Assembly: GCA_002327865.1 (NCBI GenBank)
Contig: DCUQ01000008.1
Coordinates: 1-22,593 of the forward strand
Length of the DNA: 22,593 nt
Direction: 5' to 3'
Origin: Syntrophaceae bacterium UBA2210
Lineage (GTDB): Bacteria; Desulfobacterota; Syntrophia; Syntrophales; UBA2210
Both the position numbers and the translations under genes were made by a program. Positions 17,041 to 22,593 of the stretch are shown in pieces. The notes below the pieces were generated by a model. It had not been told where the DNA came from. It saw only the letters and a list, made by a program, of their open reading frames with translations, and did not search any database. How positions within the stretch are numbered: the stretch's first letter is position 1; each line of letters starts with the position of its first letter.

Positions 17041-17050
17041 GATCACCTCC
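17041..17050 (-). promoter_or_regulatory. Strong Shine-Dalgarno fixing a TTG start
   Basis: Read on the minus strand this is GGAGGTGATC, a ten-base match to the 16S rRNA 3' end complement. It ends four bases before the TTG at 17036, with GGAGG nine bases away. Confidence 0.75.
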
Positions 17051-17159
17051 ACCACGGTCTTTAAGAAACGGCCATGCGGCACCCTTATAAAAACACTGTT
17101 TCTATTGTACTTTATATGCTATGCGTTTAAAAAACATGTAAGGAGAAAGGATATACCAC

Positions 17160-17699
17160 ATGCTCGCGACAGAAAACAGCATATTGATCGTTATCGATGT
17201 GCAGGACAGACTTGTGCGGGTAATGCATCGACGGGAATCTCTCGTGGAAAATCTCCGCAGGCTTATCGGTGGAGCCGTAGTCCTGGATATCCCCACGATT
17301 GTAACTGAACAGGATCCCGAAAAACTGGGCGCCACGATCCCGGAGATATCCTCACTGCTGGAAAACGTCTGTCCCATTCATAAATCGAGTTTCAGCTGCT
17401 GCAAAACCGAAGCCTTCACGGAAGAACTGGGGCGTATGAAGCGCGGACAGATTATAATTGCCGGCGTAGAAGCACACGTATGCGTCTACCAGACAGTGGT
17501 CGATCTGATCCACGAAGGATATGAAGTACACATAGTTACCGATTGCACGTCATCAAGGACAGCAGATAACAGAAACCTTGCAATCGAGCGGATGAGAGAC
17601 GAAGGGGTAAAACTTACGGGCACCGAGATGGCACTGTTTGAACTGCTGAAGATCGCGAGAGGAGAGAGGTTCAGGAAAATTTCCCGGCTGGTCAAATAA
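17160..17699 (+). CDS. Isochorismatase-family cysteine hydrolase
   Basis: A 179-residue cytoplasmic alpha/beta hydrolase of the isochorismatase-like superfamily. The catalytic triad is visible: Asp13 in VIDVQD, Lys75 in IHKSSFSC, and the nucleophile Cys108 in GVEAHVCV with the preceding cis-peptide region. The TEQDPEKLG segment and the compact length are closest to the ISOC/YcaC-like subgroup, whose substrates are mostly unknown; true isochorismatases and nicotinamidases are related but not specifically indicated. AAGGAG lies about 14 bases and AAAGGA about 8 bases before the ATG. It is divergent from dpaL with 123 bases between them, so the two may share regulation. Its stop codon overlaps the T-tract of the terminator of the opposite-strand lipoprotein gene. 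Confidence 0.9.
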   Translation: MLATENSILIVIDVQDRLVRVMHRRESLVENLRRLIGGAVVLDIPTIVTEQDPEKLGATIPEISSLLENVCPIHKSSFSCCKTEAFTEELGRMKRGQIIIAGVEAHVCVYQTVVDLIHEGYEVHIVTDCTSSRTADNRNLAIERMRDEGVKLTGTEMALFELLKIARGERFRKISRLVK

Positions 17700-17747
17700 A
17701 AACCCGCGGCGGCGAGACAACCTGGTATCAGTCTCGACCACCGCGGG
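17694..17747 (-). terminator. Rho-independent terminator of the CsgG-like gene
   Basis: The hairpin has outer arms CCCGCGG (17703-17709) and CCGCGGG (17741-17747) and inner arms CGAGAC (17713-17718) and GTCTCG (17731-17736). On the minus strand it is followed by TTTTTATTT (17702-17694), so it terminates leftward transcription. The plus strand has no T-run, but the hairpin may also slow transcription from the isochorismatase-like gene. Confidence 0.8.
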
Positions 17748-17781
17748 GATATTGGAACAGTCATATATCTTCAGGACGGGG

Positions 17782-18582
17782 TTAATACTTCATATATTCT
17801 TTCGGGGTATTCTCCGCTATATACTTGACGGCATTGTACATGCAGGTTCGTATGGCTTTTTCCATGGGGGTCTTGGCAAAACCGCCCAGGCCACCCGCCA
17901 TGCCCATACCGCCACCGAATCCTCCCAGAAAACCGCCGAGGTTCACATCTTTGGCTTCGCCTTCAACACGTGTCGCCGCCAGCACTTCCGACGTGTGAGT
18001 GTCGACTATTCTTATGTCCATGGCCATCGACGATTTTTTCAATGCACCCTTGATACCACCGAAAATAGCACCCGCCGAGCCGAGAATGCCTGTGCCCAAG
18101 CCTCCCCCGGTGCCGGACGTGGCGGGGTCCCACCCCGTAATCGCACCCATGATAAGGAGATCAGCTCCCTTGATGCCGCCTTTCTGGATACCGCTCTTAT
18201 CCGCATAACCCTGCTGACTCAGAGCCATTTCCTGTTTTAGGGCTCCAAGATTCTGCCGTTCCAGAACACGGTATCGTTTGCTTTGCACCATGGCGGTCGT
18301 CAACATGTCTCTCAGACCCGTACTGTATCCGGCGTGCGTGGAACTGCTGATCGATATGTCCTGCTGACCCAGTCCCGAAATCGTTGTCGTGCTCCCGCTT
18401 CCCCCAACTTTCCATTCAAAATCGGCAACCGCGACCTTCGCCTTAGGGCCGTCGTACGGAGGAAGTTGCATTGCTTCCCCGGTATCTGTCTTGGCAGTCG
18501 GTTCAACCATTTGTTCCATGCATCCAACAGTCGTAAAAACCGCCAGAACAAGCAACACGGCCATAAATATTTTTCTATTCAT
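17782..18582 (-). CDS. CsgG/HfaB-family lipoprotein
   Basis: A 266-residue lipoprotein with a signal ending at Cys21 (TTVGC). The CsgG-type domain is visible in KVAVADFEW, LRDMLTTAMVQSKRYRVLER, ADLLIMGAITGW and MDIRIVDTHTSEVLAATRVEG. CsgG itself is the curli export pore; most CsgG-domain lipoproteins in other bacteria have unknown, often envelope-related roles. Two glycine-rich loops (about 155-175 and 215-235) are inserted, and the latter is rich in Gly-Met-Phe. No curli subunit genes lie nearby, so curli export is not supported. GGAGGAGGT precedes the ATG at a normal distance. A strong promoter and an intrinsic terminator mark it as a single-gene unit. Confidence 0.88.
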   Translation of the reverse strand: MNRKIFMAVLLVLAVFTTVGCMEQMVEPTAKTDTGEAMQLPPYDGPKAKVAVADFEWKVGGSGSTTTISGLGQQDISISSSTHAGYSTGLRDMLTTAMVQSKRYRVLERQNLGALKQEMALSQQGYADKSGIQKGGIKGADLLIMGAITGWDPATSGTGGGLGTGILGSAGAIFGGIKGALKKSSMAMDIRIVDTHTSEVLAATRVEGEAKDVNLGGFLGGFGGGMGMAGGLGGFAKTPMEKAIRTCMYNAVKYIAENTPKEYMKY

Positions 18583-18758
18583 CAGACCTCCTCCTTTACG
18601 TTGACGTGCAAACCTACAATACCTGAAAATCCGATAATTACGAATTCCGTTATTGTGTTGAAACCGGTATCTGCATCCGGGAAGGTTTATCCCTGACGGT
18701 TCCCGAACCCGGCGTATCTAACGATTCCAATAATTCGGAACTCCAAACCTGTCGAATT

Positions 18759-18787
18759 TTTATACTTGCCCACCCCTATATTGTCAA
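18759..18787 (-). promoter_or_regulatory. Strong sigma70-like promoter of the CsgG-like gene
   Basis: On the minus strand, TTGACA (18787-18782), a 17-base spacer, and TATAAA (18764-18759). This is the best promoter match in the window. The leader to the start codon would be about 170 nt. Confidence 0.75.
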
Positions 18788-19161
18788 GAGAAATTACCCC
18801 TGAAGATATCGCCGTACCAATTGCGAATACAGCGGTTTCACAAGGAAACACTTTCGTGGAATAATGTATGAAAATTACAGGAGATGCGGACAGCATTCCT
18901 GAAAGCTCGGCATGCGCCGTCCATCAAGACAGGCAACTTCGACGGTGTGCATTTCGAAAACCATACAATTTCCGGAAGAATCGTAAAAAATAGGCGGCAG
19001 GAACAAAAAAGCGGTGCTGATAACTTTCAGTCCTCACCCACGGGAAATCCTGCACCCCGAAAGAAGATCTTTCTTTATGCCTGCCTGCTGACCCACCCGG
19101 ATAAAAAACCGGATCTTATCAAATACTGCGGTATCGATTTTTCGGAGGGCACATATGGATA
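18788..19161. other. Region without a recognisable gene
   Basis: A 100-codon plus-strand frame (18884-19186) and a 64-codon minus-strand frame overlap here, but neither has a convincing ribosome-binding site or a recognised domain. The stretch lies next to decayed ompH fragments and may itself be degenerate. Confidence 0.4.
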
Positions 19162-19209
19162 CATGAGTTTCCGAACGGATTCCTGACCACGCCTATTCAG
19201 GTCGTTGTT
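19162..19209 (-). pseudogene. Second OmpH/Skp fragment (16 codons)
   Basis: On the minus strand this encodes NNDLNRRGQESVRKLM. It aligns without gaps to 19425-19472 of the neighbouring OmpH remnant (NNDLKRWDQESVQKLM), 40 of 48 bases identical by eye. The similarity stops sharply on its downstream side. It is a duplicated piece of the same gene or the debris of a tandem copy. Confidence 0.6.
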
Positions 19210-19213
19210 TGTT

Positions 19214-19252
19214 AGACCTTGTCCCCCCCGGGGGGAGGGGGGGACAAGGTCT
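19214..19252. repeat. 39-bp palindrome with C7/G7 runs
   Basis: AGACCTTGTCCCCCCC (19214-19229) and GGGGGGGACAAGGTCT (19237-19252) are perfect 16-bp arms around the loop GGGGGGA. It can form a very stable hairpin, and the plus strand is G-quadruplex-capable. It separates the two OmpH fragments. There is no T-run, so a normal terminator is unlikely. Confidence 0.9.
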
Positions 19253-19261
19253 CTCCGAGGG

Positions 19262-19550
19262 CTATTCACCCTCCTTGTAGGCTTTGTTCAATTCTTTAAC
19301 GACCTTGTCGGTAATGTCCACCAGACTCTCTTAAAATAAAGGGCCTGAGGAAACGCCGAGGCTATGATCAAGGCGTATCCGTCGCACTCGCCGATTGCTC
19401 TCTGATAACACTGGCGATCTCGGCCATAAGCTTCTGAACGGATTCCTGGTCCCACCTTTTCAGGTCGTTGTTGTAGTCGCTCACCATGGTCTTAAGATCG
19501 CGGATTATTTTCTCGTATCTCCCTGTAACATTATCATCATTGCCGACAGG
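19262..19550 (-). pseudogene. Decayed OmpH/Skp periplasmic chaperone gene
   Basis: The minus strand carries an OmpH/Skp C-terminal half broken over three frames. First comes RYEKIIRDLKTMVSDYNNDL to KLMAEIASVIREQ, which runs into a stop. The middle part is GYALIIASAFPQALYF in a shifted frame. The end is ESLVDITDKVVKELNKAY-KEGE in a third frame, ending at TAG (19262-19264). Together the pieces give the normal order of the Skp family: coiled-coil arm, GY-hydrophobic strand, and DITDKV end. The N-terminal half and signal peptide are missing; a stop lies just upstream of the first segment. Intact OmpH/Skp proteins chaperone outer-membrane proteins in the periplasm. The gene is not functional here unless the sequence has errors. 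Confidence 0.75.
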
Positions 19551-20165
19551 TTAAGGAGACTCCAATGAGAATCCCCGCCTGGGAGATCAAGACCCTTTTA
19601 ATGTAATGTTACGTAGAAGTTTAGACAGTACAGCGCCGAAAAACAACGCTTGAAAAATACTAAATAAATACCTAAGGTAACCAAGTATACAAAGGAGGGA
19701 TATCATTCGCCAGGAAATTACGGGAATGTTGTTCACTTACTACATTAGTCCTGGCAGGCAGGATTAATCGAGGTAACCATTGTGAGAAGAAAAAACTGAA
19801 TGACTAGATTCCGTGTCGTGCTTCGCGTGCACGGAATGACAAAAAGGGCATGTTTTATGAGGTTATGCAAATCTCTTTACTTACAGTAGTAATAATCAAA
19901 AATTAAACATTCAACATTAAACGTTAAGAATTCAACATTGCACCCTGCTTATCGGCCCCGGCATGACATCTGATGTGTTTAACTGCCGTAGTAATAAAAG
20001 CGAGATCCGCCCCTTACCGATGGAAGCATGCAGATACCTCAAGATTCCTTGAAACACTGCTGTTCATAAGACTCTTAAAGACATAGCCGGTGAGTGATCA
20101 TCAATTGGAGGCGGCTTTCATGAACAGGAGTAAATGGACAAAACCACCCGATCATTCCCATAAAA
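19551..20165. other. Gene-free region with repeat copy 2
   Basis: 615 bases with no supported gene. At 19691-19700 there is a good AAAGGAGGG, and the following frame (about 19704-19804, reading SFARKLRECC then SLTTLVLAG) resembles the remains of a signal peptide but has no start codon. The second half is repeat copy 2 (19804-19995). No terminator was recognised for the PAS-LuxR gene that ends at 20166. Confidence 0.5.
19804..19995. repeat. Dispersed intergenic repeat, copy 2
   Basis: Same block order as copy 1 at 15716-15879, in the same orientation. It has hairpin arms ATTCCGTG (19808-19815) and CACGGAAT (19830-19837), identical over the first 45 or so bases apart from one mismatch. It is about 28 bases longer because of an extra A/T-rich duplication of the CATTCAACATT motif. 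It ends in GCCGTAGTAAT. Confidence 0.85.
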
Positions 20166-22157
20166 TCATTTAAAGATGTCCTGATGGCTAAGAACAAAAG
20201 TCCTGAGGTTGATTTTGTTGTTTGCAATACCCAGTTTCTTCCGGATGCTGTTGCGATGAAAATCAATCGTACGGCTGGATGTGTTAAGCATAAGTGCAAC
20301 ATCCTTTGTCGAATGGCCTTCCTTGATGAAAATCAGTATCTCGATCTCCCGGGGAGTCAGCTTCGGATATTTGGCTGCCACGCTTTTCAGGAACGGAGAC
20401 ATGACTTTTTTCAGATTGTTTTCCATCAAGGTAAGAATTTGCATTTGCGGTTGATCGAGTATATGCGATTTGAGCTTGTCCAGAAAAGGAAATACTCCTT
20501 CCTGAAGGTTTGTCATAACGTTCCTTTCCATCTCGGCTTCATCCTCTTCCTTGTGCCTCAGTATAACTCTTAGTGCCGTATTCGCCTCTTCCAGATTGAT
20601 CGATTTTATGCGAAGCTCTTCCTGAATATGTTTGAGGTTTGTGATGTCCACGATGGAAGCGACGCTTTTTGTTGTCCCAGGAATCATGCCGACGGTCGCG
20701 AAAGCGCTCCCTGTATCCCCGTCGGAACGGATGTACCGGAATTCATAACTGCCCGGCGCATATCCCGCATCCCTTCTCCTATTCCGGTGATAATTCATCA
20801 CCATTCGCCGGTCTTCAGGATGAACCAGGGAGTGAAACTTTTGTTTCGTCTCGCGCTGATACCCGCTGAAACGGTAAAACTCTTCATTGGCGAAGGATAT
20901 GGTCATGTCCGCCTCAATAAGAATTGTCGCCGTACCCGTGGAATTAAAGAGGGCACGGTACCGCCCTTCCGATTCTTCGAGTCTCGTCACCATCTCCTTC
21001 TGAAGGGTAATGTCGGCCACGACGCCACGGATACCGATGCAGACATCGTCTTTGACGACGGCATTCGCCACTATCAGGGTGGGAAAAACGGAGCCGTCCT
21101 TTCGGATACAGGCATACTCTTCCGATCCGACTTTCTTTCCGGACAGGAGACATTCGAGCATGTTGACGATCCTGTCGCGCTCCTCCGGCATCACTATATC
21201 GGCGATGGTAAAACCTTTGCAAAGATACCCAGGGGTAACGCCGTACATATCCAGAGCGCTCCGATTCGCGTATGTGATACGCCCCTCCCCGTCCGCCTCG
21301 AAAATACCCTGGGGAAGGAGTTCCGCGAGATCCCTGTATTTTTTCTCGCTTTCCCTGAGGGCGATCTCAGAGATTTTCCTTTCGGTGATATCCACGAAGG
21401 CGGTCTGCACGGCGGGCCTACCTCTGTATTCGATCCTTGCCCCGTAATCGGACACCCATTTCAGCTCGGGTCCGTCTTTCCCACTGATGAACACCCGGTA
21501 TTCCATCAGCGGGGCGCGCTGCAGCCTGCCTGACAGGAGATTGTGATGCATCTTCATCACCGCCTCCCTGTCTTCGGGATGGATCATCTGCCACATCGCT
21601 TCGCTCGGCAGCAAAAGGAGCTCTTCCCTTGTCAAGCCGGACTCGTTCACTAAATAATCGTTGACGAATACAGGCCGTTCGTCCTGTATGATGATGAGGG
21701 CCTGGAGCGAATGATCCACCAGAGCTTTATAGGCTTCTTCGACTTCTTTCTTTTCGGTGATGTCGGCAATAACCACCCGAACGCCCCAGGGCTCGCCTTC
21801 AGACATGATGAGGTTCGCGTATACGATAGCAGGGAAAGTAGTCCCGTCCTTGCGGACGGCGGTGATCTCCGGGGGGCGGGCATTACCACCGGAGAAAAGC
21901 TTTGCCATGCGTTTGATAATCACCTCGTGATCCGAAGGGTGTATATGCTCCAGAACGTTTTTTGAGCCCGTTATCTCTTCATCGATATTGTAGCCGAAAA
22001 GCTTTTTGCAATGCCAATTTGCGAAGAAAATGATACCGTCGAACCGTACCTCTAGAACGGCCTGGGGCAGCAGGTTGACGAGTTCCTCGAAGCGGTTATA
22101 CCGGGCCTCCGGCATTTCGAGAGATTTCGCCGTTACGATGTTCTTCATATCGATCAT
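20166..22157 (-). CDS. Four-PAS sensory protein with LuxR-type HTH output
   Basis: A 663-residue cytoplasmic protein. Four PAS domains follow one another (about 20-138, 140-270, 275-395 and 400-520), each ending in a DIT motif (ADITEKK, VDITERK, ADITLQK, VDITNLK). A charged helical segment follows (about 520-600), then a C-terminal GerE/LuxR helix-turn-helix with LTPREIEILIFIKEG, DVALMLNTSSRTIDFHR and KKLGI. No transmembrane segment, kinase or receiver domain is seen, so it would be a one-component regulator sensing intracellular ligands, redox state or cofactors through PAS. A longer GTG start at 22166 overlaps its own ribosome-binding site; ATG 22157, seven bases after AGAGGT, is preferred. 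The target genes are unknown; no partner gene is adjacent. Confidence 0.92.
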   Translation of the reverse strand: MIDMKNIVTAKSLEMPEARYNRFEELVNLLPQAVLEVRFDGIIFFANWHCKKLFGYNIDEEITGSKNVLEHIHPSDHEVIIKRMAKLFSGGNARPPEITAVRKDGTTFPAIVYANLIMSEGEPWGVRVVIADITEKKEVEEAYKALVDHSLQALIIIQDERPVFVNDYLVNESGLTREELLLLPSEAMWQMIHPEDREAVMKMHHNLLSGRLQRAPLMEYRVFISGKDGPELKWVSDYGARIEYRGRPAVQTAFVDITERKISEIALRESEKKYRDLAELLPQGIFEADGEGRITYANRSALDMYGVTPGYLCKGFTIADIVMPEERDRIVNMLECLLSGKKVGSEEYACIRKDGSVFPTLIVANAVVKDDVCIGIRGVVADITLQKEMVTRLEESEGRYRALFNSTGTATILIEADMTISFANEEFYRFSGYQRETKQKFHSLVHPEDRRMVMNYHRNRRRDAGYAPGSYEFRYIRSDGDTGSAFATVGMIPGTTKSVASIVDITNLKHIQEELRIKSINLEEANTALRVILRHKEEDEAEMERNVMTNLQEGVFPFLDKLKSHILDQPQMQILTLMENNLKKVMSPFLKSVAAKYPKLTPREIEILIFIKEGHSTKDVALMLNTSSRTIDFHRNSIRKKLGIANNKINLRTFVLSHQDIFK

Positions 22158-22593
22158 AATGCACACCTCTTATCCGGGTAAGCGTAATATCGAACATAAA
22201 AAACATGTCCTTATTTCTTTATTGGCCGGCTATCAGCAAACATCCTCAGCGTGTCACTTCGGAAGACCGGTCAATGTTTACCTCCCCGGCACTTGCCGAA
22301 CGACTTTCCCGACAGTCGCCTATGCGAAATACAGATTAAAGTATTAATTTTAAAAAGCGGAGAAATCTATGGCAGAATCATTTTACTTCCCGGATCAGAA
22401 GGAGTATCGAATGTATTATACAGATTCTTTAATAATAAACAACACTTAAAACAACCAGATGATTACCTGGTAAAAAACAGGTATAAATTACCTGCATGGA
22501 TACCACATCAGGTCAAGAACGGACGGGATGTGAAGCTAACCGGGCAGGTTCCCGCCAATAAAAAAGGGGAGAAGTGTCCCCGAAAATTTGAAC
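22158..22593. other. Upstream region of the PAS-LuxR gene
   Basis: No supported gene. A 26-codon frame at 22369-22449 has an ATG and a GGAG eight bases before it, but resembles nothing known. A palindromic TACCTG cluster (22464-22494) and a short hairpin at the window edge (GGGGA 22566-22570 with TCCCC 22577-22581) are visible. Confidence 0.45.
22464..22494. promoter_or_regulatory. Operator-like TACCTG/CAGGTA cluster
   Basis: Three half-sites: TACCTG (22464-22469), CAGGTA (22478-22483) and TACCTG (22489-22494). The last two form the 17-bp palindrome CAGGTATAAATTACCTG, and ATTACCTG recurs directly at a 25-bp distance. This geometry suits a dimeric regulator; which one is unknown. Confidence 0.35.

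Noticed and set aside
17782..18582. A curli export system
   Set aside because: Only the CsgG-like lipoprotein is present; no CsgA/B repeat subunits or CsgE/F partners occur in the window, and the gene is a single transcription unit.
18884..19186. 100-codon plus-strand frame
   Set aside because: No ribosome-binding site at a usable distance, no recognised domain, and its end runs across an OmpH fragment encoded on the other strand.
20628..21533. Plus-strand frame of 301 codons inside the PAS-LuxR gene
   Set aside because: It lies wholly opposite a well-supported four-PAS gene and its translation shows no domain.

Overview
The window looks like chromosome from a Gram-negative bacterium with an outer membrane. 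The evidence is four lipoproteins or exported proteins, an autotransporter with a C-terminal barrel, and a decayed OmpH/Skp gene. The membrane-TPR glycosyltransferase-like proteins, family 9 glycosyltransferase, multi-PAS LuxR regulator and dodecin would fit a Desulfobacterota/Syntrophales-type deltaproteobacterium, but this placement is an inference from protein style, and no rRNA or tRNA is present to confirm it.

Layout. Positions 1-2530 hold the 3' end of a PAS-GGDEF diguanylate cyclase, then three small separate units that each have their own promoter: a cold-shock protein with a long leader and a good terminator, a DUF4136 lipoprotein, and a dodecin. Positions 2756-8080 hold a divergent surface-sugar block: on the minus strand a GT9 glycosyltransferase coupled to a TMTC-like membrane-TPR protein, and on the plus strand a second TMTC-like membrane-TPR protein. 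Positions 8742-14087 encode a 1781-residue autotransporter whose passenger is about 39 stacked units of roughly 25 residues, followed by a strong terminator. Positions 14181-15573 carry a HEXXH lipoprotein peptidase and a DUF493 (YbeD-like) gene that has no normal start codon and is easily missed. Positions 15716-19995 are bounded by two direct copies of an intergenic repeat. Between them lie diaminopropionate ammonia-lyase (minus), an isochorismatase-like hydrolase (plus), a CsgG-family lipoprotein (minus), and a degenerate stretch with OmpH/Skp pseudogene fragments and a G/C-run palindrome. Positions 20166-22157 encode a four-PAS LuxR-type regulator on the minus strand, and the window ends in apparently non-coding sequence with a palindromic operator-like motif.

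Most interesting point. The autotransporter passenger carries 31 cysteines, all in the repeat zone and none in the linker or barrel. They sit almost exclusively at one of two fixed positions of the repeat unit, never both in the same unit, in an A-A-B order with a three-unit super-period. Together with the nearby GT9 enzyme and two TMTC-like membrane proteins, this suggests a surface fibre with a cysteine ladder that may be glycosylated. The pattern is seen directly; the function and the glycosylation link are inference.
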